A DNA stretch of 64,000 nucleotides from Rhododendron vialii (Eukaryota; Streptophyta; Magnoliopsida; Ericales; Ericaceae). Where the stretch lies: NCBI RefSeq assembly GCF_030253575.1, contig NC_080568.1, forward strand, positions 28,850,001-28,914,000, read 5' to 3'. The position numbers were made by a program, and so were the translations under genes. The notes beneath the pieces were generated by a model. It did no database searches, was not told where the DNA came from, and saw nothing but the letters and a program-made list of their open reading frames with translations. How positions within the stretch are numbered: the stretch's first letter is position 1; each line of letters opens with the position of its first letter. Below, one piece after another: positions 11,082 to 23,403 of the stretch.

Positions 11082-11788
11082 GTGGTTTCCGATATTTCAT
11101 TTCCATATCAAATTTATACCGAGAAAAAAGGAAGAAAGAAAAATAATGACTTTTTCCTTTCTTTTCTCTCATGTTTCATGACTACTGACATGTCGATTAA
11201 GTTAGTTTCGAATGTTGTTTAATATTCCATATCTTTATAGATTAAATCATTTCAAAAAGAATTCTCAAACCTACATGGAACATACTTAGTTTAGATTTAA
11301 GAAACTTATACGAAGATTATCAACAATCGCTTCATATAGGGTTTGCATACGTAGTCTCCACGGGCAGAGATTTGGCCAATGCGGCTTGGACTACATAAGT
11401 CGCGACTTTCAAAACTTATGAAAAAGGTGAATAAGACACAATATCAACATCGAACCATATCATGGCTTCTTTATTCTTTATGTTATACGTTTTAAAGAAT
11501 ATTAATACTTTTTCAACAACAAAAAAATTACGACAACTTATTAGTCCGTACCTTCACGTATGCGGACAAATAGGGACATAATTATTAGTAGTATTATTAT
11601 TTTTATATCTAAATGAGACAATTAGTTCACAGTCAACATGATAAGTTGACAGTTAATTAATTGATTAATCATTGAGGCCCTCAATCACATGTTATCTAAT
11701 CCTATGCATTAGAAAAATAGCAACTGATTTCTTTTATACTTACATATAGTCGACAAAGGTCTTGAACTTGTAATCTTAAGATAATTAA

Positions 11789-11911
11789 GGGAAATGATAT
11801 TGGCACTCCCAAAATTGATGCAGACACTCCAAAAACAAAATAAAATGGCTTTGGAATTACACTGATTTTGGAGTGCCTGCAACAATTTTTTGAGTGCCAA
11901 TATCATTTCCC
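11789..11911. mobile_element. Short palindromic MITE, copy 1
   Basis: Ends are GGGAAATGATATTGGCACTC and its inverted form, with a second inverted pair (GCAGACACTCC / GGAGTGCCTGC) inside. Flanks ATAATTAA and ATAATTAG give a 7-8 bp target duplication. A second copy lies at 41328-41446. 123 bp, non-coding. Confidence 0.7.
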
Positions 11912-13829
11912 ATAATTAGTCTATTTAGATAACTCGTTTTTAATTAATATATTGTTAATTACTTCTGTCACTACAAACGAGGTATTGGATTGGCTAGATG
12001 TGATGATTTCTAATTGAATAGATCCAATCGAGATATAGGATTCGCTAGAAAATGTTTCCATTCCCTCCCATACATGTTGCGGACGAATTGAAATGCGTAG
12101 CCATATCTCATTCGTGAGAAGAATTTCGTTCACCTCCGAAATATCGATTTCACACTCCTACGGGCTATATATTGACATGCCTTCTTTATCTTTGCGTTTT
12201 TGTCTTTATTCGAGTAAAGTTACAATATTGTCCTTTTCAATTTTGTATACATGAAAGAGCATTGTTGTTCTAAAATTTCCGGGCATGACAAAAACGAGTG
12301 CGACCCGGTAAAAAGGAAAGATTGAAATCCAAATGTCTATTTCATCAAAAAAGGCTGTGGTTCCACTTTCTGTAGTGGTCTAAAGAAAAGAGATAAAACT
12401 ATGGGTCTTTTCATTCCTTAAACTTATCAAGAATAATTGAATCTTATCATCACACTTTAGTGTACGAAAGCCACCTTACTGGGGTCCTGATATATATTGT
12501 TTGTCAATTATTGTACTCTTTAATAATTGAGTTTTAGCCAATGAAATTATAAATCTAGTCTAGAGGTCGTAAGCTTGAGATTATTGAATTTGGCGTTGCA
12601 CCGTAATATGGAAGTTATATAATCCAATTCGCGTTTAGAAATATGAAATATAGTTGCACGTTTGATTTATCTAAAGCGCTCTCCCTTTCTTGAGTAAATA
12701 TTTTTAGCTTTTCGTCCACTATAGTTTGTTGTACAATTCGATCGGAATAAAAGGAATCAGTAAATGAACAACAAGTGGATCATACTTGGAATTAAAGAAA
12801 TTTTCTAAACAAAGAAAAATTGGTTTCCCCAACTTTTTGTAGCTTTCTTTTATCTCTAGTGTTTTTCTTAAATTTTTTTATTTTTATTTTTGTATTGGCG
12901 TTGTTGTGTCCAACTTAAAAGATACATAATTGAAAAGAAAAAAAACACAATGTCAACACGATTCGAAAAAAGAAAAATGGACTCGTTTTGTTTTTCACTA
13001 CACCCTCGCCTTGACTTGATGTGAAAATAATAATTACTCCAATTCATGTGTAAGGTGAATTCTACACGGTAAATGTAGCTAATTAATCCAATTCATTTCA
13101 CTAATTGTCACATCTGAATAGTGAGATTTATTATGCATACATACATGACAACATGTTACCAAATAATTTTTTAAAGATACTATGCTAAAACTAATAATCT
13201 CGTAAAACGGTCGTTGAAGTTTTCTTATGGGATAAAGAAATAACATTTTTGGATTTTGGTTCTCTTCTTGCAAAAGAGTCGAGAGGCCAACCAATTCTTC
13301 CTAGCTCCGCCACTCACCAGCCCAAAACCAACGCCAAGATCGCGCGAAGCATGTCTTCACGCGCCACCACAAGGGATGAGATAGAGATGACATTTCAACA
13401 CAATGATCTGTGATTTGCTTCTTTGTAATCCAAGCAGTTCCGGTCCAGTTTCTATTATGATCATTAGGTTTGGTCCGGTTTTAAGTTATATATTGTGAGC
13501 TTATCTCAGAACTGCAACAATGATTGGAAGTGTTCATATTTTCAACGAGCACAGTGTTATTGGACTTAGTTAGCTACGTAAACAATTCATATTTGTGCAC
13601 ATGAACAAAATTCGGAAGGATTATTTTATCATCAACAAACATATATAATCTGTTGAATCTGTTTACATAGATATCAATAGTCTAACGTATTCCGCTTGAC
13701 CAAAAAAAAAAATAGTCTAACAAACCAAGTTTTAAAGGATCGTGCTTATTTGAGCGATTGAAAGGATAATGCTACGGTATCCTCGCTCTTGTCATAGATA
13801 GATACCGTATCCCTTTATAATACAACCAC

Positions 13830-14032
13830 TCGAAGGCATAACATTAACCATCCGAAGGCATAACATTTTATCACCGAAAGACATGACATTTCACCTCTCG
13901 TAGGCATAACGTTTTTCAAAAAATTGCATAACATTTTTAATATGATTAATTTTTAATTTTAGTGTTTTCTATCATAATACTGAATCGCTCGAAGACATAA
14001 CATTATTCACTCGAAAGCATAACATGTTACGA
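13830..14032. repeat. Degenerate repeats of a GCATAACATT motif
   Basis: The words GAAGGCATAACATT, GAAAGACATGACATTT, GTAGGCATAACG, TTGCATAACATTTTT, GAAGACATAACATT and GAAAGCATAACATG recur with spacing of roughly 20-60 bp, several preceded by CTCG or CCG. Not a fixed-period satellite; function and origin unknown. Confidence 0.6.
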
Positions 14033-14201
14033 TCCATAAATCCACAAAGGGCGCACCTTAGGCATCTCCTTGAAAATGTCAACTGCTCAAATTATTATTG
14101 TGGACCCAGAGTAGGTCCACATGCAATGGCCCACAACTTAAGGCTTAAGCAAACTGGACAATCTAGAAACCAAACTGAACCATAACTTGGTCGAACTGTA
14201 A

Positions 14202-14239
14202 ATGGAGAGAGAGAGAGAGAGATAGAGAGAGAGAGAGAC
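14202..14239. repeat. (GA)n microsatellite
   Basis: GAGAGA run with one GATAGA interruption. Confidence 0.85.
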
Positions 14240-14627
14240 CGTATACGGAAGGACGGCATTGTCCTGCAAACCATAGGACACTCCCACCCGGGCTGCGTGG
14301 TCCCCACCACTGTTGCCCTTCCGTTTCGGCCTTTACCATAATGCCCTTCTGTCTTGGCCTCACCTAAATGCTTAATTAATTTGCTCCTATGTTTACCGAA
14401 CCACATGCATGCATTGCCTTCTTCCTTCTTGTTACCACATTTCAGGGTCCCATCACCTGCAACTTCACGAACAACAATGGGTCCATCACGTGGTTTCCCT
14501 AGTTTCCTAACATGAAGTTTGGACCGACAAGGAATGCTGCAGACTGCAGAGCGGTATTTTTATAAAGCGGTAAGCAACCGATTCGGTTGTTCATTTGGAT
14601 AGATTTTTATTAAGTTTATCAGATACA

Positions 14628-14838
14628 CTCCCTCCATCCCATTTTCATTATTTATTTTTGAGTTGCGTGTAATTTTTTTTATTATTTTTATCTTTCAATT
14701 TATAATATTTTCATAATTTTAAAAATTTTGTATTATAGAATTAATCGAGATCTATCAAACAAGATTCATATTGAAAGATATAGACAAAAGACATAAAAGA
14801 GACAAACAGAATAATTGACAATGAACATAGAATGGAGA
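14628..14838. mobile_element. Degenerate Stowaway-like MITE
   Basis: The left end CTCCCTCCATCCCATTTTC is the classic Stowaway terminus. The right end, GAACATAGAATGGAGAG, is a decayed inverted copy. The TA target duplication is not clear. Confidence 0.45.
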
Positions 14839-14930
14839 GAGCAGTAAACTGGTAGTTGTGCACTAGAAGGATGTTGTCAATTTTTGGTACTCTCTCGTTC
14901 CAAATTGTTAGTCCTATTTATCATTTGGGA

Positions 14931-15080
14931 CCTTCCTTCTGTCCCAAAATATTGTGTTTGTTTTTTGAAATGTTTGAAAAAAAAATTGAATCTTGAAAAA
15001 TATTATAAATTGTGAGATATAAATAATTTTTTGTAAGGTCCCAAAAATAAAATAGACACAACAATTTGGGACATATGGAG
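14931..15080. mobile_element. Degenerate Stowaway-like MITE
   Basis: CCTTCCTTCTGTCCCAAAAT at the left and ATTTGGGACATATGGAG at the right are inverted forms of a Stowaway terminus. It lies just upstream of the kinase gene's likely promoter. Confidence 0.45.
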
Positions 15081-15226
15081 TAATGTTTTTTTTATCTCAA
15101 ATATAAATCTTATTTGATCGATCTCAAACAAAATCTTTAAAATCATAAAAAAAATTATAAATTGTAACATATAAATCATTATTTAAGTGAAAAAAAATAG
15201 GATCGATAAATTTTGGAGAAAGGAAG

Positions 15227-15590
15227 TATATATATTATAAAATTGTTTTCCCATGTGGGTGGGCACTGGGCAGAATTGCGTAGAGGAAAAAGGTTGGGGT
15301 CATTATCGGTATACCCCGTTTGCCTCCTCAGGAGTTGATTTTCGCACGTTATGGTTGTACGTATCTACAAGACAGATATGTATAGCTAGAGAGAGAGAGT
15401 GCGTGTTTCTAGAGCGAGAGAGCTCCTGCATGTGCTTTCACTGCATCACCAGAAACCATACCTTCTCCCAACCGAACCCCTCCCCATCTCTCTTTAATCC
15501 TCGTTTCCGTTTCAAACCCTCTCTCTCTCTCTCTGAACGTAGCTCCGGCAACGCTCATGGAGTTGGATTTCTGATGCAATGAGGAAAGGT
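15227..15590 (+). promoter_or_regulatory. Possible promoter and 5'UTR exon of the kinase gene
   Basis: A TATA-like run TATATATATTATAA at 15227-15240 precedes a transcript-like stretch rich in CT/GA (CTCTCTCTCTCTCT near 15519-15534) and a plausible donor AAG|GTTAATG near 15588. A 5'UTR intron to somewhere before 16168 would fit, but no acceptor could be chosen with confidence. Confidence 0.35.
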
Positions 15591-16024
15591 TAATGTTGAT
15601 TCTTTGTTTTTAACGAAACTTCATGTCTAATTTGGGGCTTTTGAAACTTCGGCCTTGTTCGTCAGGGAGACTCAAAACTTCTGAACGCGGTCTTCAATAA
15701 ATTTTCTCTACTTATTTTTCTTCGCTCATTATTTTCAAAAATCTTCCACAAAACCCAAAACAAACAGGATCTTCCTGTCGAAACGGCAATCTGTATGCGC
15801 TTCTCTGACAGCTAACCGTTTAATCAATTTATTACTGCATGTATCCTTCATTTGAATAATTGAATGTGTTATTTGTCGATCATGTTTGCAATTAGTCTTT
15901 TTCCAATTGCATACGATGCACACGGTTTGTTGTAATTTCTTTTATCAACGAAGTTTTTACTCTTTCTCAGAAAAGAAATCGCTTGTGTGATCTGATCCTA
16001 GTCACATACATAATCTTTGACCTT

Positions 16025-16130
16025 CCGCTTTCCGCTCTCGATTCTCGCACGCGCTGGGGCAAATTTTAGTAGTTCAGGATATATTTTTTTACAGCGCTTA
16101 CGCTCACACGCGCGCATCATGTGACTTCCG
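16025..16130 (+). repeat. Second copy of the GC-pyrimidine dispersed repeat, in the kinase leader
   Basis: CGCTCTCG, GCACGCGCT, CAAATTTTAGTAGTTCA, ATTTTTTTACAGCGCT, GCTCACACGCGCGCAT and GTGACTT follow the same order as the segment at 2071-2205. It ends about 38 bp before the kinase ATG. Confidence 0.5.
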
Positions 16131-16167
16131 ATGAATTTGGTCAAGCACTCGTTCTGAACTCTGATCC

Positions 16168-19100
16168 ATGAAGAAGTTCCACTGGTTCAAGCAAATCTCC
16201 AACGACGGTACAAAGCTCAAGAGGCGTCTCTCTCTGGGAGAGTACAAGCGAGCCGTTTCGTGGTCCAAGTACCTGGTCTCGTCTGGCGCGGAGATTAAAG
16301 GGGAAGAGGAGGAGGAATGGAGCGCGGACATGTCGCAGCTGTTGATCGGTAACAAATTCGCGTCGGGACGGCACAGTAGGATTTACAGAGGGGTGTACAA
16401 GCAGAGGGATGTGGCGATTAAGCTCGTCAGTCAGCCCGAGGAGGACGGAGACTTGGCTGCCTTGCTGGAGAAGCAGTTCACTTCCGAGGTCGCTCTGCTG
16501 TTTCGGTTGTGCCATCCTAATATCATCACTGTAAGTGTTTAATTTTTCTCCGCCTCAAGTGGAAGTTTTTAATATCGTCTATATCTATACGGAGTGTTGC
16601 CTTGGCTGTAATTGGACCCGATCAGTAGAAGTTTACTGCAACACCTGAGTTATCAGAATTAATGTGTAGTAGATTTTTTACTTGGGCAATGTTAGGGTAC
16701 ATGAAAAGTTTACCCGAAAATGTCCGGGAAAGAGAAACGAATGGTTCGGATTCACTTTGATGTTTGGCTCTTACACATCAAAGTAAATCTCAATTATTAA
16801 TTTTACTTTCCTTTCCTGGACATTCTCGGGAAAACTTTTCTTAGATCCTAACATTTTTCGTTTTTACTTTGTCCGGTTTGTTTGACTGAACTAAGAATGA
16901 AGTACATAATTTTTTGGTATATGTAATCTTATTGGCTTATTGCCTATAGATTATATAAAACTCAAGAAACTGAGTACTGACAATGAGGGGTTAATAATAC
17001 CGCACCCCATGTGATTATACATCCCAACTTTTGCGGGATAATCAGGACAGTAGAACTTTGAACTAAAACCGAGATGTGGTCCCTTAGTTATGCAGTCTAA
17101 TCCGAAACATGCCCTTTGTGTATAATTATTGTGCCTGGGTCAGATATAATTGAGTGACCATGTTGTTCTTGTACAAAGAAGCTAGACTAATAACTTGAGC
17201 ATTGTTGTGATTTGTTTCCTATGGGTTTACAATTGGGAATATTCCATGGGATTTTAGAATCTCCCCTTTGTTTCTATTCTTGTGTAATTTGAGAGCATTT
17301 TATACCCGATACAGAATTTGTGTTGGGTTCGTAATTGGTGATTTCAATTGGGATGTTGTGGGGGGGGGGGGGGGGAGGGACCAGGCGGTCCACACTACTT
17401 TTAAATATGTAGAAATGCCCCTTTTCCGCACATGTTATCCAAATAATGAAGTGTTTTCTCAGTGAAGCTACTTATTCCCTTGTTTCTTATTCCCATGGAC
17501 TACCTGTGAGGCTGTAAGCATTATTCTATATTCAGCCTTTTAAGACTTCTTCTTTCTGTGAGGGTTTGGGCCTTGGCAGCTGGACAAAAATAGTGTCAAT
17601 AGAAGTGATTACTATTTCTTACCTTTGCTTGCATCGTGGTACTAGTGCAGTTATTAAAGACTAGCACATCCTAACTTTTATTTCTTGTTCCAACTTCATT
17701 TTTGATTCTTTAGGCTGCATTGGTCCAAGAATTTGTGTAGGGATTTATGAAAGGAAAGGAATGGGTTAAAGAAACGATTGGAATAGATTAAGGAACGAAT
17801 CTAAATGAGAATATATTAAGGGACGAATCTGAATTTCTTTATATGCATTCCCTATCCCTTTCTGGTATTAAATCCCTTCACAAATCCTTGATCCAAATAC
17901 AACCTTTGCTATGCTGTGGGGACATGACATTGATAATGTACACATTCACATAAGCACACAAAAATCCTATTGGCAATAGCTGGAAATACTCAAAAAATTG
18001 GTGGATCCACGAGCCCACTCCATTTGATAATTACATCTGCATTATACAGAGCTGCGCCTTCCCATCCGAAACTTATTGGACCCTTGTATTTCTCCACTTC
18101 GTCCATGCAGTTTGTTGGAGCATGTAAAAAGCCTCCTGTGTTTTGTATCATCACTGAGTACTTGGCTGGGGGCTCCCTGAGAAAATACCTTCATCAGCAG
18201 GAGCCTTATTCACTTCCTCTCAACCTAGTTCTGAAGTTGGCCCTTGACATTGCACATGGGATGCTATATCTTCATTCCCAGGGTATACTTCACAGGGATC
18301 TCAAATCAGAAAATTTATTGCTTGGGGAAGATATGTGCGTGAAGGTTGCAGATTTTGGAATCTCATGCTTAGAATCTCAATGTGGCAGTGCAAAGGGATT
18401 CACGGGTACTTACCGTTGGATGGCACCAGAAATGATCAAAGAAAAACATCATACAAGGAAAGTTGATGTTTATAGCTTTGGCATAGTCTTCTGGGAGCTT
18501 TTAACTGCATTGACACCTTTTGACAATATGACTCCTGAACAGGCTGCATTTGCAGTCTGCCAAAAGGTAATTTGCCTGCATTATGGTTTGCATTTGTGGT
18601 TTCTTTATGCAATCCCATGAATGTGATACCCTTCCTCTTGTCTGGCATTTTTCATAAGATATTGGATAGCCTGCATTTTACTCTCAGATATTATTTTCCT
18701 TGATAAGAAGCTTCATTATAAAAGCCTTGTTTAACCTTAGCTAGAGTATTATGGCACTTGGCTACGAATAATGATCTTGGGGGTTCAGTTCCTCCTTGCC
18801 TTCAATCTGCCCAAAAGGGAAGAACCTTTGTCTCTGGGGGTGGGAAAATCATGATCAGGATAGCAAACCATTAGCCACGGAACTTGGGTTTGGGTCTTCG
18901 TTGGAATTGAATGATCGTAATTTTTTTAAAATTATTCTTTATCACTAGTGGTAGAATCATTGCCAGATTCACTTTTTGCTAATGTCCCATAACTTTTGCA
19001 TGAGAGGGTTTGACCTTTGAAAGTAGTGTTCATGGAAATCCCAACAGCATTGGGTTCAGCGCTGTTCTGCCTATCTTTCCTAACCCAAACACTCAATCTC

Positions 19101-20488
19101 AACTCAATGTTCAAATTACAACCAGCCAACAACTGCTGCTCCTGAAAGATGGATAAATTGCTGATGAAAAATGTCTATATTGAAATCAATTAGTTGTTGA
19201 CATTGATATCAGTAAATGATTTGTTCACATAAGTTGGTTAGGTACCAATATCAAAGGCAACCTAAATTTCTCACATAGGGGTGGATGGATAGACAATGTT
19301 TACGTGCATCACTGAGTTTACGTGGATCACCGAGTTTAAGCTTCAAACATGAGGATCTTTCTCAGCACTGTAATTTGAAGCATGGTAAGACAAAGGTCAT
19401 GGTTGAAGTTTGAACTTCTGGAATCATAATAATTGTTCGAGTTTGTCTAGTTTGAGTTTGGCTAATTTGACAGCAGGAGAAATTTCCTGTACCTAAAATA
19501 CCACACCGCCTAAAGTTGCACGTTCTTTGGCTTTCTGTAATTTTACCACTTAATTTGTTAAAGAAGGAATTAATTGGTACTAAGAAGAGATAATATAGCT
19601 CTCATGTTTGGTAATTCTAGTTTAGTTGAAGAAAAAGTACTTCGAGGTTAGAATATCAAACTAGGGTGAACTGCTTTGTACTCATAATCAACTGTATTAA
19701 GTTTTGCTGAAATAGGGGAAAAGAAGCAATATAGTTAATTGTGATTTACAATGCAATTTAGGAACTGTTAAGTTAGTTGGGTGGATACCTATGGAGCGGC
19801 TTGATGTTCCAAGTTGTTAGTTTACTACATGCGACTTTCTGATTTTCAGTTTGGAAACAGAAACCTGAATCATTTGGAGGCAAAACTTTCCTGGTTTTTA
19901 TAACATTGCAACCACCCCACCGTCCCAAAAGGGATACCGTCTAATTTGCCCACCTTCTCCTTTTGTTGGGTTACAGTTTTTATTCGTTTTGGCCATTTTA
20001 CCCCCATTATGATGCTAAAATGCTTGTGAGAATGATAGGCCGTGGGAGCATCTGTATCCTAGCCTATGATCATGGCACCCTATGATGATTTTGGATTTTT
20101 TTTTTTTGTAGTGCATGACACTAGTTAAATACTATGAAAAACTTATTTTCGGAGCTCTTCAGCTAGGTGTAGCTAGGTGTAGTTGACTATTAAAACTTAC
20201 TCTATTTTGTTGGTTAGATTTAGCCGTCGTTTAACCATAATGGTGATTTTTGTGCAGAATGCTAGACCACCATTGCCATCCACATGCCCGGTTGCATTTA
20301 GACGTCTCATCAACCGATGCTGGTCAAGTAATCCCAACAGACGTCCCCATTTCGAGGAGATAGTGGATAATCTTGAAAATTTTGCGGCTTCTCTCGAGCA
20401 GGATCCAGAATTCTTGATATCCCACACCCCTTCCAATGATCATACTCTTCCGCGATGGCTCCCAAAATGTATTGCTGTAAAAAATTAG
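16168..20488 (+). CDS. HT1-like Raf-type serine/threonine protein kinase
   Basis: Exons 16168-16530, 18111-18566 and 20258-20488, both introns phase 0, give 349 aa. The protein is a soluble kinase of the plant Raf-like MAPKKK class, closest by eye to HT1-like kinases; HT1 itself acts in guard-cell CO2 signalling, which need not hold here. Residues 1-57 are a basic then acidic leader (SLGEYKRAVSWSKYL, GEEEEEW). The kinase domain follows: FASGRHSRIYRG in the nucleotide loop, VAIK lysine 85, HRDLKSEN with D184, DFG 202-204, GTYRWMAPE ending at 228, and CW near 294-295 before RRP. All residues needed for catalysis are present, and HRDLK is of Ser/Thr type. The tail after 315 is short and basic. 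Introns of 1580 and 1691 bp hold two inverted-repeat MITEs and a G16 tract. A start at 17970 joined to exon 2 would be intron sequence. Confidence 0.93.
16690..16856. mobile_element. Inverted-repeat MITE in kinase intron 1
   Basis: The left arm starts TGTTAGGGTACATGAAAAGT and runs through CCCGAAAATGTCCGGGAAAG. The right arm carries the reverse complement with a few changes, ending ATCCTAACA. 167 bp and non-coding. Confidence 0.6.
17360..17375 (+). repeat. G16 homopolymer in kinase intron 1
   Basis: Sixteen consecutive G, followed by A and GGGA, on the sense strand of the intron. Confidence 0.9.
17712..17907. mobile_element. Inverted-repeat MITE in kinase intron 1
   Basis: GGCTGCATTGGTCCAAGAAT and GTGTAGGGATTTATGAAAGG at the left are matched in inverse by the right end around AAATCCCTTCACAAATCC and TTGATCCAAATACAACC. 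About 196 bp, no frame, superfamily not determined. Confidence 0.55.
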
Positions 20489-20864
20489 CTTCTTTAGGTG
20501 TTAACAGAAGCACTTTCCTTTGCCTTGTATCACTGTTCAGTAAGGATTACATATGCTTTTCTCATATATTCCCCTTTCTCTTTTCGGTGAAATATGCAAG
20601 AACAGTCGCTTGTTAAAACATCCAACTTCAAACCAATTGGCAAAGAGTGGAGAGGCCGCCTAAGCTCATATACTAGTTTTGGAGGAGATGTTTAACCGAT
20701 GTGGGATAAATCCCAATACTGTTCCTTCGATCAATACCCATACCCAGAAAGCAAGTAATTTGTACCTGTACCTCTAGTCTCATGTGCGTTTTAGTCATTG
20801 AATCACATAAGAATTTTAAGACACCAGAATTTCGAGACACACAACGTTACGGCTAAAAACAGAT
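20489..20864. other. Kinase 3' region and short spacer
   Basis: Downstream of the kinase stop. No gene or clear repeat was seen, and no unambiguous poly(A) signal could be chosen. Confidence 0.5.
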
Positions 20865-22310
20865 AGGAAGTTAGGAACATGGTTGCAGAGAAACCTGGAA
20901 GAACGTTGTCAAACCCGAACACATAAGTGGTCTTGGTATCCGTAGCTCCCATGAAGCTAACAAAGTGGCATTAGCTAAGCTTAATTGGAGGTTCCATAAC
21001 GAGCCTAACTCCCTTTGGTACAGGGTTCTCAAAGGTAAATATGGGAGCATAGATAGACACACTCCTTTAAACTGTCTCCTCTTTGGAGGAGTGTTTGCAA
21101 AGGCAATGAGTTACTCAAAAAGAGGTGAGAGGGTTATTATTCGCAGTGGTGCTAACTGCTAACACTAGTTTTCGGTTTGATAATTGGCTTGGCATCGGGC
21201 CTCTCCGTGATATTGGGACCTTGGTTCTTTCAATTAGGAGTTTGGTTGTGAGCCAAAACCGTGCAATGGTTCAGTAATGACCCTGGTGGCGTTTGTTGGA
21301 ACTCCACTTCGGGCTGTTTTAGCAGCAAGGAGGCTTTTATTCCTTTTGCTTGGATGGGTTCAGTTGTGTGCCTTGTGAGGATTGGAGTTGGTTGAGGAAA
21401 ATCAGTGCTAATCCTCGCGTTGTCCATTATTTATAGTAGTTAACTGCTCATGGGCGCTTAGCTACCAAGGATAATTTGTTCACTAGAAAAATCGCGACGA
21501 ACCCTTTTTGCATGCATTGCCCGTACACGATTGAGGATAATTTGCACGTTACTCGTGATTGCCCTTCTCCTCCCTCCCTCGATTAGTTCTCAGTTCTTCC
21601 TTGAGTCCACCCCCGAGTGGCTTAAAGCCAAATGCCAGTCTAGGCACACGCACCCCTCTGGCATTCCTTGGTCGTTAATTTTTCCTATCGATTGTTGGAG
21701 CATTTGGGTCAACCGGAATAGGTTCCATTTTCGGTCTCTTAACTCCTAATAATCCACTGGATCGAAAACATTTCACCCGCCATGACATTTTGGCCCGGGC
21801 ATCCGAATGGTATTTCACAGTGCTCACGGCCAAGTGGGGTAACCAACCTGTTGAGAAATTGATTGGTTGGGGACCTCCCCCTTCTGGTTCAGGTGACGAT
21901 CAACACGTACGTAGCTGTGGACGGATTTTGTTAACTCTGCGGCGGGGGGCTTGATTAGAGATCACCATGGTAAATTTGTCAATGTTTTTCCAAAGACATG
22001 TTGGTGTATGTTTGATCAATTGATCTTGGCGGCAGAATTGTGGGGATTGCGGGGATCGATTTCCTCAATTTAGCTAAAGTTCTGAATTGCCACAGTATTA
22101 TTGTTTGCACCGATTCAAGCTCAGCCATCAAGGCCGTTCAAGAGCCATCAAATAGGCTCACATGATCACATCCATTGAGTAACTTGATAATCTGATTGCA
22201 GGTTCCTATTGGAGAGGTTCACAACTATGCAGCTCAAGCACGAATTCCGCAAGGCCAACAAATGCGCAGACATCGTAGCGAAGGATGCTCTCATCCAGGC
22301 GTGTTGGGTT
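20865..22310 (+). pseudogene. Decayed L1-type LINE, reverse transcriptase tail to RNase H
   Basis: Broken frames read in order as the C-terminal part of a plant non-LTR retrotransposon ORF2. First comes GLGIRSSHEANKVALAKLNW then NSLWYRVLKGKYG (20920-21045), the region after the reverse transcriptase. Next are FRFDNWLGIGPLR (about 21170-21210), a zinc-knuckle-like RVT module with FCMHCP and DNLHVTRDCP (about 21440-21570), and an RNase H-like part with GLIRDHHGKFVNVFPK, LAAELWGLRG and KANKCADIVAKDA (about 21950-22290). Stops and frame changes interrupt it several times and the catalytic reverse transcriptase core is absent, as in a 5'-truncated insertion. It lies between the kinase gene and the tRNA. 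Confidence 0.8.
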
Positions 22311-22714
22311 TTATGTCCGTTAATATTATTCCTTCAGTATTGTCAAATTACATGAAACTTGGATACCAATAGTACCTTTTTTTTTGGGTACTTACTTTCC
22401 CTCTCCCATTTTTAATAACCACGTGTCCTTTTTATCTTTTTGTGGTGTGAATTTACAATGTTGTTCTTCCAAGTGTAAAAGTATATACAAATAAAATGTT
22501 AGTTTTGAAAATTCACATCACAAGAGGACAAAAAAGAAAGTATGAAAATCAATTACCTTTTTCTTTTTCTTTTTTTTGGGATAAAGGAATATGGAATGGG
22601 TTTCTGCATAAACGCTCTTATTAGATCTTTTTTCTTTTTTCAATAATTCGTATTAGAAATTGACTAAAGTTATAGTAAAGGGTCTATATGATTTTTGATC
22701 CTTCAGCGTTACAG

Positions 22715-22717
<3 letters not shown>

Positions 22718-22797
<80 letters not shown>
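22718..22797 (+). tRNA. trnL-UAG: tRNA-Leu (anticodon UAG)
   Basis: An 80-nt cloverleaf. Acceptor stem GACAGTT pairs with AGCTGTC (one G-U) followed by discriminator A. Anticodon stem CCAGA/TCTGG encloses loop TTTAGGC with TAG at 22752-22754. A short variable arm and the B box GGTTCAAATCC (22776-22786) are present. A TTTT run directly follows and would serve as the Pol III terminator. No CCA is encoded, as expected for a nuclear gene. The long type-II shape and TGGCCGAGTGG D-arm are typical of Leu. Confidence 0.95.
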
Positions 22798-23400
22798 TTT
22801 TGTTTTGGATTTTCCTTCTACCGTTGTTCCTGTTTTTGGGTCCAAAACTAGAAGGGAAAAATCCAAAAAAGCTCTTCCTCGTGTTTAAGTTAATGCACGT
22901 CAGCCTCAAATCCGGGGACTGTAGTGAGCACCCTGTAGGTTATAAAGTAAAATGAGTTTAATTCAATGATTTGGATTTGCCAAAATCTCATTGAGTCCCA
23001 TGGAGAAATCAGAAACTACTATCATAAGTGAATGAGTTTGATGAAAAATACGAGGTCTTTACGATCCGTTGAATCCAAATCGTGAGATAGGGTGAAGTTG
23101 CTCCCGGACGATCCGAGATTCTCTGTGCCAAAAAATGGCGTGCCTCTGTATCAAGTGAATTTTTGACTGTTGGATCACACACAAATTTTAAAAACATAAA
23201 GAAAATTCACACAATCTAACAACCCAAATACACTCGGTACAAACGCATACTATTATTTTTCTGCACAGAGAATCTCAGGCCTTCCCGGACACATTTGCGC
23301 CAGGAGACAGAGTGGGACAATGTGTGGTCAATGATGTAGAAGTATAATTTTTTAGGGGGTAAAATTGTGAAATTTAAAACTCATGGGTTAAATTTGAGAG
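22798..23400. other. Spacer between tRNA-Leu and the RRP40 gene
   Basis: No gene seen. CGGACGATCCGAGATTCTCT (near 23105) and GCACAGAGAATCTCAGGCCT (near 23264) are partly inverted to each other, suggesting a small decayed element at about 23060-23290. This is unconfirmed. Confidence 0.4.
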
Positions 23401-23403
23401 ACT

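Larger units (their letters stand above)
7413..15226. other. Repeat-rich intergenic region between the CASPL and kinase genes
   Basis: No protein-like frame was recognised in about 7.8 kb. The recognisable content is a series of MITE-like inverted repeats, hairpin pairs and short tandem motifs, listed separately. The rest is AT-rich with no feature I can support. Confidence 0.6.

Noticed and set aside
16104-16515. Minus-strand open frames opposite kinase exon 1
   Set aside because: The plus strand encodes a clear conserved kinase N-terminus. The antisense frames reflect its codon bias.
17970-18110. In-frame upstream extension of kinase exon 2 as an alternative start
   Set aside because: The acceptor CATGCAG at 18110 and the conserved HPNIIT-FVGACKKPP junction place this stretch in the intron.
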